DNA of 64,000 nucleotides from an uncultured Clostridia bacterium (GTDB lineage: Bacteria; Bacillota; Clostridia; Peptostreptococcales; Anaerovoracaceae), in the NCBI GenBank assembly GCA_945928865.1, contig CAMENZ010000005.1, forward strand, positions 47,575 to 111,574, in the 5' to 3' direction. The notes under the pieces were generated by a model, which saw only the letters and a program-made list of their open reading frames with translations, was not told where the DNA came from and made no database searches. Positions 27,339 through 36,295 of this stretch are shown piece by piece. Every line of letters starts with the position of its first letter. The first letter of the stretch is position 1. A program made the position numbers and the translations under genes.

Positions 27339-27653
27339 TTATTGCCCTTCTTTCACATCTTCCTCATTAGTAAATTTCCTAAATTCAGGCAAGATAAAAA
27401 TCAACTCATTGGCTTTAACCAGTTTTAAATCCTTTCTGGCTAATCTTTCCATATAATCCTTTGAACTTATATTATTAAGCTCCGTTTCTAAATTTTCTTT
27501 TTCCTTTGTAAGCTTGGCATTTACTTCTCTTACTTCTGCTTCCTGACTTTTTAAACTCAAAATCTTAAGCCCGAAGAATATAAAATATAAAGCTAATGCC
27601 AGTAAAAGCCCACCAACTAAGAGGGTTGAAAAACTCATTTTTTTCTTACTCAT
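27339..27653 (-). CDS. DivIC/FtsB-like septum formation protein
   Basis: This 104-residue protein has a short cytoplasmic head (MSKKKMSF), one membrane helix (about residues 10-32) and an extracellular coiled coil (about 33-65) followed by a conserved YMERLARKDLKLVKANE segment. That is the DivIC/FtsB/FtsL plan of the division complex. It lies just after a cell-wall peptidase gene and before rnmV. The sequence alone does not separate DivIC from FtsL. The ribosome site is AAAGGGG. Confidence 0.8.
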   Translation of the reverse strand: MSKKKMSFSTLLVGGLLLALALYFIFFGLKILSLKSQEAEVREVNAKLTKEKENLETELNNISSKDYMERLARKDLKLVKANELIFILPEFRKFTNEEDVKEGQ

Positions 27654-27665
27654 AATTCTACCCCT

Positions 27666-29306
27666 TTAAACATAACCTGACGGATTTACATTTATTCCAT
27701 TTTTTTTAATTTCAAAATGGCAATGTGGACCCGTACTTCTACCGGTACTTCCTATAGCACCTATAGTTTCTCCCTTGAACACCTTCTGTCCTACATGCAC
27801 ATAAACTCTGCTGCAATGTCCATATAAAGTAACAAAGCCATTATGATGATTTATAGTAATAAGATTTCCATAAGCTCCTGACCAGCCCGCCTGAACTACT
27901 ACTCCACCATCTGCTGCATGAATGGCAGTTCCAACAGGTGCCGCATAGTCTAAACCATAGTGCATTCTTCCCCAACGCATTCCATAACCACTATAAACGG
28001 CTACATTTACAGGTTTCATAAAGGCTCCTGTACCATGTTTTGGCGGTGCTTTCCTAGTTCCCTTAATTACTAACTTACTTACAGGCTCCTGAATAATTTC
28101 CTTTGTAATATCATCTCTGTCTACAGTTTTGCCGTTTACCTTAGTAAGTCTGGCTGTAACCCTTGCCTTACCATCCTTACCTTTTCGTTCTACTACTGTA
28201 TCTCCCTGATAGTACTTAGAAGATTTTTCATGTATTGTCTTATATTTTACTTTTTCAGCAAAATATGCCGTCTCCACCGTTTTAACCGATAAAAGAGCTA
28301 CTTGTTGAGTAGTAACAAATTCATCTCCTACATGAAGGAACATATCTTCCTTAACATTTTCATTCATTGCCTTAAGCTCATCTAAAGATATTCCTAGCTT
28401 TTCGCAAATTCCATAGAGAGAGTCCCCCTCTACTACCTTATACCTAACTTCTTCCTGCCCACCATTTTTAATCTTCTTTACAGCAGCAGATTTACTACTA
28501 ACTCTGGCTAAAATAGTATTATGAGGTTCTATCTTAATCTTTTCTTCAAAGCCTATATATTCATACTTGCTTTCTTTGCCCTTAACATATATCTGTTTTA
28601 TTTCATCTAAAACTTCGTCAGCAGTTTTCCTACTATCTACTATGGCTATGGTTTTTCCATCAGCTTTTATAGCGAAAGATTCTACCTGAATATCTCCCAT
28701 ATAGGTAAATCTCTTAAGAACAGTATCTGCATCATCCACATCTCTACCATAAGAAATTACAGGTCTAAAAGTAATATCCGTTGTAGGATCTATGGTAATA
28801 CTTGCTCCATATTCAGCAGTAAGTTCCTCACTAACCAAATCCATAATTTCAAGAACATCCCTCTGTTCTCTAACTATACCTAAAACTCTACCGTTATAGG
28901 AATACTCATAGTCTATAGCTGCACCATATATGGCTAACATTCCTACACCGACTATTAAAAACAACACCCCATGATTTACTAACATCTTTCTGTGCTTTAA
29001 CAGATTCATTCGTATATCATGAATATCTCTTCTCGCTGTAACATATATTTTGGTCAAAAACCACTCTATTAAATCTCCCGTAGTATCCCACCAAAATATA
29101 AGCCCGGCACCAATTTCAACTAACAAATGGTCCCCCGCTTCTAAGAGTTCCCTTATTTCCTGACAACCTTCCTTTAGCCAAGGTAAGATTTTTGTAAGCC
29201 AAAACTCCTCCGCCCTATCTAAAGCTGCGTCAGTTTTAAATATAATCTTCGCTCCCAATTCCCAAAGCAAAGCCATTATTTTATATATTATACTGTCTTT
29301 TGCCAT
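27666..29306 (-). CDS. Membrane-anchored M23 peptidase with LysM and G5 domains
   Basis: A 546-residue wall hydrolase. The first 100 residues are amphipathic and rich in Trp, followed by one membrane helix (about 112-132, LFLIVGVGMLAIYG). Outside come a cystatin-like stretch, a LysM domain (about 290-335, YKVVEGDSLYGICEKLG), a G5 domain (about 340-415) and the C-terminal zinc peptidase with MHYGLDYAAP and HCHFEI. M23 enzymes cut peptide cross-links in peptidoglycan. The unusual part is the long N-terminal region before the membrane helix, which I cannot assign. The gene overlaps the end of the DnaD gene by 19 bases. Confidence 0.9.
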   Translation of the reverse strand: MAKDSIIYKIMALLWELGAKIIFKTDAALDRAEEFWLTKILPWLKEGCQEIRELLEAGDHLLVEIGAGLIFWWDTTGDLIEWFLTKIYVTARRDIHDIRMNLLKHRKMLVNHGVLFLIVGVGMLAIYGAAIDYEYSYNGRVLGIVREQRDVLEIMDLVSEELTAEYGASITIDPTTDITFRPVISYGRDVDDADTVLKRFTYMGDIQVESFAIKADGKTIAIVDSRKTADEVLDEIKQIYVKGKESKYEYIGFEEKIKIEPHNTILARVSSKSAAVKKIKNGGQEEVRYKVVEGDSLYGICEKLGISLDELKAMNENVKEDMFLHVGDEFVTTQQVALLSVKTVETAYFAEKVKYKTIHEKSSKYYQGDTVVERKGKDGKARVTARLTKVNGKTVDRDDITKEIIQEPVSKLVIKGTRKAPPKHGTGAFMKPVNVAVYSGYGMRWGRMHYGLDYAAPVGTAIHAADGGVVVQAGWSGAYGNLITINHHNGFVTLYGHCSRVYVHVGQKVFKGETIGAIGSTGRSTGPHCHFEIKKNGINVNPSGYV

Positions 29307-30535
29307 AATTCTGCTTCTCCCATTCTATCCCTAATGCAGCTGCACTGACCGCCATTTTCATCTACCCCTGTATCCTGGCATTTATCGCACCTATATTTCA
29401 CATTAGTATAGTCAACACTAAAATTATTTTCAGTTAATAAAACTGCTCTATTAGATTCTAAATTGCTAACTTCCTCTTTAATTCTCTCTATATCCTCAGC
29501 CTTAAGCCCTTTAATTATAGCCATAGAAGCCTGACTTCTAAGGTCTAAAAGGCTCTTATCAATTCCCTTTATTTCCGGAACCTTTTCATACACCTGCTGC
29601 TCATGACTTTTAGCCACATCTAAGGCTTCCTGTCTTATATGCTCATAATATTTACGCAAAAGCTCCTTAGTCACGGTTATTTTTTTATTAACGCTTACAC
29701 CGGCAGATTTTGCCTTTTCAGCCCAATTTTCTAAAATTCCATTTACATAACGCAAGTCCGGATAAGCAGTAAAACCTGCCTTTTCACAAGCTTCTAAAAT
29801 CCTTTCTTCTGAAAAGCCCATATCATCAGTCCAAGAATCTATCATATCCTTTTCAACCTTAGACGGACCTCTGTTAAGACCTAAATTAATTAAAACCTGG
29901 CGGTACAAGGTCTTCCTTCCAGCCATTTCCTTTAGGAAATCTTCCACCTCTTCTTCAGTATTTAAGCCTTTTTTATTCCACTCAAAAGCAACCTTTTCTA
30001 TATAATTTAGATTACCTTTAAGATTTTCTGTGCAATATTTATAAACAGCCTTAACAATAATCGGTTTAATGCCGTCCTCTAAAACCCAATGGGTTATAGC
30101 CTGAATTTCCTGAGTTTTAAGGAAATTACCCTTTATGATTTCTATGTCATTTAACAAGGTTTTAATGTCATAATTTATCATTTTAGTGGATTCAATAATT
30201 TTCTCGCCTTCATTTTTTGTATTATTTATGTCGGATTTTACCCTTTTACTTCCTATATCGGAAAGAAGTCTAAACACTATATTGCCCTTAGCTAAAGTAA
30301 TCAAACCTTCCTTTTCCCAATATTCCCAAGCCATTTCAACTATTGAAACTTTCACGCCTAAAAGACTGGCAACTTCTTCAGCCCTAGCCTCTATATTATG
30401 AGTAGCACAAAAAAGCCCATATAGATATATCTTTATAAAACTATCAGGTGCCTTAAGCATATATTTTGTTATAAAAAGATTATCAACCTCTGTGGTTAAA
30501 AAATCTATATTTAACTGCTCTTTTGTGAAATTCAT
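29288..30535 (-). CDS. DnaD-type replication protein ending in a DnaI-like zinc module
   Basis: A 415-residue primosome protein. Residues 1-95 resemble the DnaD winged helix (LLGVKVSIVEMAWEYWEKEGLI). Two DnaD/DnaB-type helical domains follow (about 125-203 and 225-275, the second with WAEKAKSAG). Residues 285-365 are a helical segment (YEHIRQEAL, VPEIKGID) and then Cys383, Cys386, Cys398 and Cys400 form a zinc site. That last part resembles the N-terminal helicase-binding and zinc region of clostridial DnaI/DnaC loaders, but the protein stops where the AAA+ ATPase should start. It lies directly after the dnaB helicase gene, which fits a helicase-loading role. Confidence 0.8.
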   Translation of the reverse strand: MNFTKEQLNIDFLTTEVDNLFITKYMLKAPDSFIKIYLYGLFCATHNIEARAEEVASLLGVKVSIVEMAWEYWEKEGLITLAKGNIVFRLLSDIGSKRVKSDINNTKNEGEKIIESTKMINYDIKTLLNDIEIIKGNFLKTQEIQAITHWVLEDGIKPIIVKAVYKYCTENLKGNLNYIEKVAFEWNKKGLNTEEEVEDFLKEMAGRKTLYRQVLINLGLNRGPSKVEKDMIDSWTDDMGFSEERILEACEKAGFTAYPDLRYVNGILENWAEKAKSAGVSVNKKITVTKELLRKYYEHIRQEALDVAKSHEQQVYEKVPEIKGIDKSLLDLRSQASMAIIKGLKAEDIERIKEEVSNLESNRAVLLTENNFSVDYTNVKYRCDKCQDTGVDENGGQCSCIRDRMGEAELWQKTV

Positions 30536-30544
30536 CTACACCTC

Positions 30545-31867
30545 CTAAAGTGCCTTATCACTAAACTTAGTATATCTGGAAACCCATGTAAGCTCTACAC
30601 TTCCCGTTGAACCACTTCTGTGTTTAGCAATTATTACATCACAAATTCCAGGCTTTTCAGTAGTTTCCGGATTATAATAATCATCTCTATACAAGAATAA
30701 AACAATGTCCGCATCCTGCTCTATAGCTCCGGATTCTCTCAAATCAGAAAGCATCGGGCGTTTATCGGAACGCTTCTCAACTTCTCTGGAAAGCTGAGAA
30801 AGCACTACTACAGGACAGTCCATTTCCCTTGCCAGAAGCTTAAGGCTTCTGGATATGGAGCTGACTTCCTGCTGTCTATTATCAAATCTGCCTCCACTAG
30901 TCATAAGCTGGATATAGTCAATAATAATTAAATCCAACCCCTGTTCTCTCTTAAGGCGTCTACACTTATTACGCATTTCGATAACGGAAATATCCGGTGT
31001 ATCGTCTATAAAAATTTTAGCATCTTTATAAGCGTCTAAGGCTAAGGTCATTCTCTCCCAGTCGCTCTGATCAAGTTTAGAACCATTTTTAAACTTTTCC
31101 ATATCGACCCTGGCTTCTACAGCTAAAAGTCTCTGAGAAAGCTGAGTCTTAGACATTTCCAAGCTAAAAATCATAACTGATGAACCGGATTTAATCGCAC
31201 TCTGCTGGGCAATATTTAATGCAAACGCTGTCTTACCCATAGCAGGACGGGCAGCTAAAATTATCAAGTCTGATTTTTGGAAACCACTTGTTTTTTCATC
31301 TAAGGCTTTAAAGCCTGTAGGTGTTCCCATCAGCCCTTCATCGTTTTTAGCCGATTCACTGATTATCTCTATATTCTTCATCAATAAGTCTTGGATTTTC
31401 TCATAAGAACTTCTCTGTTTTTGCTCTGCAATACTAAATATACTACTCTCTGCAAAATCTAAAATTTCCTTAGCATCTGCCTCTCCACTATATCCTTTAT
31501 TGGAAATATCTTCTGATGCCATTATCATCTGACGAAGTAAGGATTTTTCACTTACAATCTTAGCATACTCTCCTGCATTAACAACAGCCGGTACAGATGC
31601 TGTAAGCTGAGCTATATATCCTCTTCCTCCGACCATATCTAAGGAATTTCTATTTTTTAATTTATCACACACCGTCAACATATCCACAGCAGAGCTTTCT
31701 TTCTGAAGCTCCCAAATGGATTTAAAAATCTCACGATGATTCTCTTGATAAAAATCGTCCTCCCTAACTTCTTCTAAAATTTCATATAAGGCATTTTTAT
31801 CTAGCATTGCTGCCCCTAAAACCGATCTTTCGGCTTCATCATTATGGGGGGGAATTCTATTGATCAT
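30545..31867 (-). CDS. dnaB: Replicative DNA helicase DnaB (DnaC in Bacillus)
   Basis: The 440-residue hexameric fork helicase. The N-terminal domain begins IPPHNDEAERSVLGAAML, and the RecA-like motor has Walker A ARPAMGKTAF (about residues 208-217), Walker B LIIIDYIQLM and the arginine-finger region KHRSGSTG near the end. Length and motifs are complete. It lies 54 bases after rplI and 10 bases before the DnaD-type gene, a replication cluster common in Firmicutes. The symbol follows E. coli; Bacillus workers call it dnaC. Confidence 0.97.
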   Translation of the reverse strand: MINRIPPHNDEAERSVLGAAMLDKNALYEILEEVREDDFYQENHREIFKSIWELQKESSAVDMLTVCDKLKNRNSLDMVGGRGYIAQLTASVPAVVNAGEYAKIVSEKSLLRQMIMASEDISNKGYSGEADAKEILDFAESSIFSIAEQKQRSSYEKIQDLLMKNIEIISESAKNDEGLMGTPTGFKALDEKTSGFQKSDLIILAARPAMGKTAFALNIAQQSAIKSGSSVMIFSLEMSKTQLSQRLLAVEARVDMEKFKNGSKLDQSDWERMTLALDAYKDAKIFIDDTPDISVIEMRNKCRRLKREQGLDLIIIDYIQLMTSGGRFDNRQQEVSSISRSLKLLAREMDCPVVVLSQLSREVEKRSDKRPMLSDLRESGAIEQDADIVLFLYRDDYYNPETTEKPGICDVIIAKHRSGSTGSVELTWVSRYTKFSDKAL

Positions 31868-31921
31868 CTAAAGTCCTCTTTCCTATATTTCATCAAATAT
31901 AATATAATCCTACTCTTAGCT

Positions 31922-32368
31922 TTATTCCGCTACAATTACAACCTTAAGCTGTGCTGTGATTTCTGTATAAAGCTTAATTCCAACTTGGAAAGTTCCAACC
32001 TGTTTAATCGGGCTATCTAACTGAATTTTCTTCTTGTCCACAGAAACCTTGTGTGTTTTTTCTAAAACCTCAGCAATATCCTTAGAAGTTATGGAACCAA
32101 ACACTTTGCCACCTTCTCCTGCCTTAGTCTTAATTTCTATATTTAACTTTTCCAGGCTTTCCTTAAGCTCTAAAGCTGCAGCTTTTTCTTCAGCCTTTTT
32201 CTGAGCCTCATTAGCCTTCTGTCTATTTAACTGTTTTAAATTTTTATCAGTAGCCTCCATAGCTAAACCCTTTGGAATCAACATATTTCTGCTGTATCCA
32301 TCGCTTACATTTACTACATCACCCGCTTTTCCGCTACCCTTAACATCTTTTAATAAAATAACCTTCAT
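31922..32368 (-). CDS. rplI: 50S ribosomal protein L9
   Basis: The 148-residue L9 protein of the large subunit. The N-terminal rRNA-binding domain is highly conserved ([20 protein letters not shown], about 9-28), then a long connecting helix rich in Lys and Ala, then the C-terminal domain with GGKVFGSIT. It starts 4 bases after the gdpP stop. The gdpP-rplI-dnaB order is the usual one in Firmicutes. Confidence 0.98.
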   Translation of the reverse strand: MKVILLKDVKGSGKAGDVVNVSDGYSRNMLIPKGLAMEATDKNLKQLNRQKANEAQKKAEEKAAALELKESLEKLNIEIKTKAGEGGKVFGSITSKDIAEVLEKTHKVSVDKKKIQLDSPIKQVGTFQVGIKLYTEITAQLKVVIVAE

Positions 32369-32372
32369 ATTT

Positions 32373-34133
32373 CTAAACCTCCATTATTTCCTTAATTTTC
32401 TTTACAGTTTCATCTATGGAAGTTTCCACCTGTGCGGCTGCTGTAGTTAAGTGCCCGCCGCCACCAAATTTTTCCATAATAACCTGTACATTTACATCTC
32501 CCAAGGATCTGGCACTTATGACAGTCTGCATATCTTCATTTCTTCCAACTACGAAAGATGCCCTCGCCCCTCTAACAGTAAGGAGCTGATCTGCCACCTG
32601 TGCACAAATGAGCTGTGCATCTCTTTGAACTTGCTGGCATGAAGAAATAGCAATTCCATCTCCAAACAGTTCTGCCTCCGATATTGCCTTAGCCTTTAAT
32701 TTAATATTTTCAAAATCTTCCTGGAAAAACCTTTTAACTTCTGTAGGGTCTGCCCCCTGTCTCCTAAGCCACGCTGCCGCTTCAAAAGTTCTGACCCCAG
32801 TCTTTACTGCAAAACCATTAGTGTCAACCGTAAGCCCTGCCAATAAAGCCTCAGCTTCAATCTTAGCCAAAGATTTCTTGCTTCCGGTATACTGCAAAAT
32901 CTCCGTAACCAGTTCTGATGCCGATGAAGCGTAACTTTCCATGTAAGCCAGCACAGAAGTGTCTATAAACTCCTCTACCTTACGATGATGATCCACAACT
33001 ACAATTCTTTCACATTTTTCAAGCAATTCAGGACACTGAACCATACTAGGTCTATGAGTATCCACAACTATAACTAAACTGTCCTTATCTGCCAAACCTA
33101 TAGCCTTTTCACAGCTGATAAAATTATATTCTTCATTAGCCTTCGCTTGCTTAAAAATACTGGTTAAAGATTCATTATAATCCTCAATAACTATATATGG
33201 ATCTCTTTCCGAAATTACGCAAAATCTATACATACCCATAGCTGCACCGAAGCTATCCATATCAGAATACTTATGTCCCATAATAAAAATCTTGCCTGAT
33301 TGAGCTATGAGCTGATTTAAAGCATGTCCAACTATTCTGGATTTTCCCTTATTGCTCTTTTCCACTGTAGGAAGAGTTCCGCCAAAATATTCGATTTTGG
33401 AATTCCTCTTTATAACTGCCTGGTCTCCTCCTCTACCTAAAGCTAAATCCAGAGCAACATCTGCAAACTCCTCAGTTTCCGCTATAGTATGTCCGCCTAT
33501 ACCGATTCCTATACTCAAACTTGCAGGGAAATCATAACCGGTTTCTAAATTTCTAACCTCATCTAAAAGTTCAAACTTATTATTGATAATCTTATTTAAT
33601 TGTTTGTTTTCAAACCAAACTATATACTTACTGCTCTTAACCATTGAAACAGCACCATTTACTAGGCCTGCCCATCCTCTTATAATTTGATCTATTTCAG
33701 AAGAAAGACCTAATTTAGATACAGAGCTGTCCGCTTCAAATAGCTGATCATAATTATCTAACAAAATCTTTGCAACACAAGGTTTCTCGTCCCTATATTT
33801 TTCCTTCAAATCCTCATAAGAAGTTATGTCCTGAAATAAAATTCTTAAATTTGGAGATTTTTCTTCTAAATAATCGTCCGCATTTTCGGATTTTGCCTCT
33901 ATCTCCTCTAAACAAACTATTAGATTAAAAATTTTTTCGTTTCTTTTTAGCACAGGAAATTCTCCGCTGGCTGCAGCCTCATAGAGATCTACACACTTGA
34001 TTCCTGTTAAAGTAAATATATCAGCATCTACGATGCCATCATATAGAAAAACCTGCCCAATATGCTCATTGGCACTCAAAACCTTTCCTTGATTGTTTAT
34101 AACACATACAGGCAATGGTATATTAAAAGCCAT
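32373..34133 (-). CDS. gdpP: GdpP-type cyclic-di-AMP phosphodiesterase lacking membrane helices
   Basis: GdpP enzymes hydrolyse cyclic di-AMP. Present here are a PAS domain (about 1-110), a degenerate GGDEF domain (about 115-260, ending in a [11 protein letters not shown] segment), a DHH domain with [12 protein letters not shown] and VVVDHHRK, and a DHHA1 domain with [10 protein letters not shown]. Known GdpP proteins start with two membrane helices before the PAS domain. This one begins directly at [16 protein letters not shown] and has no hydrophobic segment. The ATG at 34133 follows GGAGG at normal spacing; TTG at 34145 is part of that ribosome site. At 586 residues it is about 70 shorter than the usual 650-660. 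Confidence 0.92.
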   Translation of the reverse strand: MAFNIPLPVCVINNQGKVLSANEHIGQVFLYDGIVDADIFTLTGIKCVDLYEAAASGEFPVLKRNEKIFNLIVCLEEIEAKSENADDYLEEKSPNLRILFQDITSYEDLKEKYRDEKPCVAKILLDNYDQLFEADSSVSKLGLSSEIDQIIRGWAGLVNGAVSMVKSSKYIVWFENKQLNKIINNKFELLDEVRNLETGYDFPASLSIGIGIGGHTIAETEEFADVALDLALGRGGDQAVIKRNSKIEYFGGTLPTVEKSNKGKSRIVGHALNQLIAQSGKIFIMGHKYSDMDSFGAAMGMYRFCVISERDPYIVIEDYNESLTSIFKQAKANEEYNFISCEKAIGLADKDSLVIVVDTHRPSMVQCPELLEKCERIVVVDHHRKVEEFIDTSVLAYMESYASSASELVTEILQYTGSKKSLAKIEAEALLAGLTVDTNGFAVKTGVRTFEAAAWLRRQGADPTEVKRFFQEDFENIKLKAKAISEAELFGDGIAISSCQQVQRDAQLICAQVADQLLTVRGARASFVVGRNEDMQTVISARSLGDVNVQVIMEKFGGGGHLTTAAAQVETSIDETVKKIKEIMEV

Positions 34134-34248
34134 GCTTTCCTCCAATTAAAATTCATTAAAAACCTTTAGATAATAGGTATACTAGGTTATTATATCATAA
34201 AAGCTCAAAAATTTCATCTTTTAATGTAAAAAAGGGTGTTAAATGAAT

Positions 34249-34299
34249 AAAAAAGAGGCTATCAAACCACTTCAAATAGCTTAACTTGCCTCTTTTTAT
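34249..34299 (-). terminator. Terminator downstream of the PIN gene
   Basis: AAAAAGAGGC and GCCTCTTTTT form a 10-bp stem around a 28-base loop between the PIN gene stop (34379) and the gdpP promoter region. T-runs lie at both ends, so it can act on the minus strand. Confidence 0.7.
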
Positions 34300-34378
34300 A
34301 TAATTTAATAAATATGCTTCTTATGGTTCCTTCCAAAATCAAAACAGAAACTATTTTTATTATAACAGCGCCTTGCTT

Positions 34379-34912
34379 TTATTTATATGTTTTTCCAATA
34401 AATTCTGTAAATGAAGATGCTCCTATTTTTCTTTTTTTATTTAACATGCTTGCCCAAATAGTATTACCTTCTTGTTCTGTGATAAGTCCTTTTTGAAAAG
34501 CTTCAACTAATATGTCCCCTGTTGTAACATGTTTTAACGAATACTTATTTATATAATAACTAATATCTCTAAGGTTATTACTTTCTAAAATTCCATTATA
34601 CTTCTTAGTAAGAGATATAGCAGCAGCTTCTCCACTACCAATCACTTTATTATTTCCAGAAAAAGTTGTCAATTTTCTATATAATGCATATTCTTCTGAG
34701 CTAATATCCATACTCATAACAACAGCCGAACCATTCGCTATAAGTTTGTCTATTCTTGCTTTTAAATGAGGTATTGTTGGTCTGGCAATTTCATTATAAA
34801 CTTTTTGAGGAATAACAATTTTACCCGGATAAATTTTTTCTAACAAGCTTTCCTCATTAGTCCATAAAAATGCACATATGCAGTCAGTGTCAAAAAACAA
34901 AGAATCAGTCAA
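34379..34912 (-). CDS. PIN-domain protein, probable toxin of a toxin-antitoxin pair
   Basis: About 177 residues with a PIN-like nuclease plan: first acidic cluster SLFFDTDCICAFLW, a Glu in KVYNEIARP, the GSGEAAAISL helix and NNLRDISYY. PIN toxins cut RNA and are held in check by a partner made from the gene just upstream. I choose the TTG at 34912, preceded by an exceptional GGAGAGGAGGAG site; the upstream frame ends eight bases into it (TTGACTGA). The in-frame ATGs at 34942 and 34933 lie before or inside the ribosome site. The upstream partner gene appears broken. Confidence 0.7.
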   Translation of the reverse strand: MTDSLFFDTDCICAFLWTNEESLLEKIYPGKIVIPQKVYNEIARPTIPHLKARIDKLIANGSAVVMSMDISSEEYALYRKLTTFSGNNKVIGSGEAAAISLTKKYNGILESNNLRDISYYINKYSLKHVTTGDILVEAFQKGLITEQEGNTIWASMLNKKRKIGASSFTEFIGKTYK

Positions 34913-35191
34913 GAGGTATCTCCTCCTCTCCATCAATCCCATATACTAAATCATCTCTAAAAGCATCTAACAACAATCCTTTATATTTACCTTATGAGAT
35001 TATATCTTTTTCCAATAGCTTCTCACATGATGTAATATAACTGCCAAGAACTATATTTTTTTATTTTTCATTGACGGGCTATAAAGAGTTATATCATATC
35101 CTAATCTTGCTGCAGTTTCTATGATGCCAATTTCCATATCTTTAATTTGCTCACTTTTGAGATAACTCTCATTTAATAGTCTATATATCAT
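34905..35191 (-). pseudogene. Decayed gene upstream of the PIN gene, probable former antitoxin
   Basis: An ORF from the ATG at 35191 (46 codons, with IETAARLGYDITLYSPS) ends at 35051 right after an A7 run. Removing one A continues the frame with VLGSYITSCEKLLEKDIIS and then a TAA. After that stop the same frame goes on with GLLLDAFRDDLVYGIDGEEE and ends at 34905, inside the PIN start. So two lesions, a frameshift and a stop, separate three coding-like pieces. Translational overlap with a PIN gene and an operator-like repeat in front fit an antitoxin. I cannot assign a family. Real small ORFs or a sequencing error in the A-run remain possible. Confidence 0.5.
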
Positions 35192-35202
35192 AGCAAACTT
35201 TC

Positions 35203-35240
35203 GTCATAAAGTAAGCGATTAAATTATATCATTTTATGAC
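35203..35240. promoter_or_regulatory. Inverted repeat flanking the -10 box of the PIN locus
   Basis: GTCATAAA (35203-35210) and TTTATGAC (35233-35240) are exact inverted copies 22 bases apart. Between them, read on the minus strand, lies TATAAT (35228-35223). A repressor bound across both halves would cover the -10. This is the usual arrangement for autoregulated toxin-antitoxin operons. The -35 box is weak (TAAACA). Confidence 0.55.
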
Positions 35241-35270
35241 TAAACTGTTTAATCTTAATAATTAAGGCAA

Positions 35271-35303
35271 CAAAAAAATGCCTGAATTTTCAAGCATTTT
35301 TAC
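35271..35303. terminator. Terminator of the parA-parB transcript
   Basis: AAAAATGCCTGAA pairs with TTCAAGCATTTTT around a two-base centre with one mismatch. On the minus strand it is followed by a run of seven T. It lies 25 bases after the parB stop. Confidence 0.78.
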
Positions 35304-35328
35304 TTTAACGTCCTGAATAAAGCACATA

Positions 35329-36294
35329 TTATCCCAAAGAGCGTAATGTATCTATCAATCTTTCCAGCTCTTCTTTACTAAAATACTCAATCTCTATTTT
35401 ACCCTTTTTACCATTTTGCTTAATATAAACACGAGTTCCCAGAGCTTGTTTTAAATCCTCTTCTACCTTTGCAACATTTGGATTTTTAACCTTCTTGGCA
35501 GGTCTGCCTTTTACTTTTCCAATATTACTTGCCAGTTTTTCCGTCTCTCTTACAGATAAGCCTTCAGCTATAATCCTATCCAAAATTTCTTTTCGGATTT
35601 CTTCTTTTTCTATAGTTACTAAAGTTCTACCATGACCTGCTGAAATTTTTCCTTCTAATATAGCCTCCAGAACATATTCAGGAAGTTTTAAAAGTCTTAA
35701 GGAATTAGCTATATAAGGTCTGCTTTTCCCCACACTCTTAGAAACTTCTTCCTGAGTTAAGCCAAAGGTAACAATCATCTGTTGTAACCCTTCCGCTTCC
35801 TCTATGGGATTCAGATCTTCTCTTTGCATATTTTCTATTATAGCAAGAAGCATATTTTGTTCATCAGTGAGCTCTCTAACCAAACACGGAACCTTTGGAA
35901 GTTCAGCCTTCATAGCTGCTCTCCATCTTCTTTCTCCCGCTACAATTTCATAACCTTTGTCCTTTTTTCTAACAACTATTGGCTGTATTATTCCATGTTC
36001 TAATATTGAATCAGAAAGTTCCTTTATCTTTTCTTCATCAAAAGTTTTTCTAGGCTGATTAACATTAGGCATAATACTGTGAATATCTAAATATTCTACA
36101 AAATCTCCTTCTCTAGCCCTTTGATTATCCGCCTTTATAACTTTCTCTTCCTTAAATCCGCTATTCGAAGCTTTATTTGCACCTATTTTTTCAATGGATT
36201 TTTCAATAGATTCAGTTTCCGCATCTATGGGCACCCTGTCTAAAAAAAGTGCATCTAAGCCTCTTCCCAGTCCTCCTCTTTTTTGACCTGCCAT
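35329..36294 (-). CDS. parB: Chromosome partitioning protein ParB (Spo0J)
   Basis: ParB is a CTP-dependent clamp that loads at parS sites and organises the origin region for segregation. In the 321-residue protein, the GAGERRWRAA box (ParB/Srx fold, CTP binding) lies near residue 115, the TEEQN-like box LTDEQNMLLAIIENMQREDLNP follows, then the HTH with GLTQEEVSKSVGKSRPYIAN and a C-terminal dimer domain. The start GGLGRGLDALF is typical. It begins one base after the parA stop, and two parS sites lie about 900 bases upstream. Confidence 0.97.
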   Translation of the reverse strand: MAGQKRGGLGRGLDALFLDRVPIDAETESIEKSIEKIGANKASNSGFKEEKVIKADNQRAREGDFVEYLDIHSIMPNVNQPRKTFDEEKIKELSDSILEHGIIQPIVVRKKDKGYEIVAGERRWRAAMKAELPKVPCLVRELTDEQNMLLAIIENMQREDLNPIEEAEGLQQMIVTFGLTQEEVSKSVGKSRPYIANSLRLLKLPEYVLEAILEGKISAGHGRTLVTIEKEEIRKEILDRIIAEGLSVRETEKLASNIGKVKGRPAKKVKNPNVAKVEEDLKQALGTRVYIKQNGKKGKIEIEYFSKEELERLIDTLRSLG

Positions 36295-36295
36295 A

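Noticed and set aside
34905..34942. PIN-gene start at the in-frame ATGs (34942 or 34933)
   Set aside because: The second ATG is part of the strong GGAGAGGAGGAG ribosome site and the first lies before it; the TTG at 34912 has ideal spacing and overlaps the upstream frame's stop.
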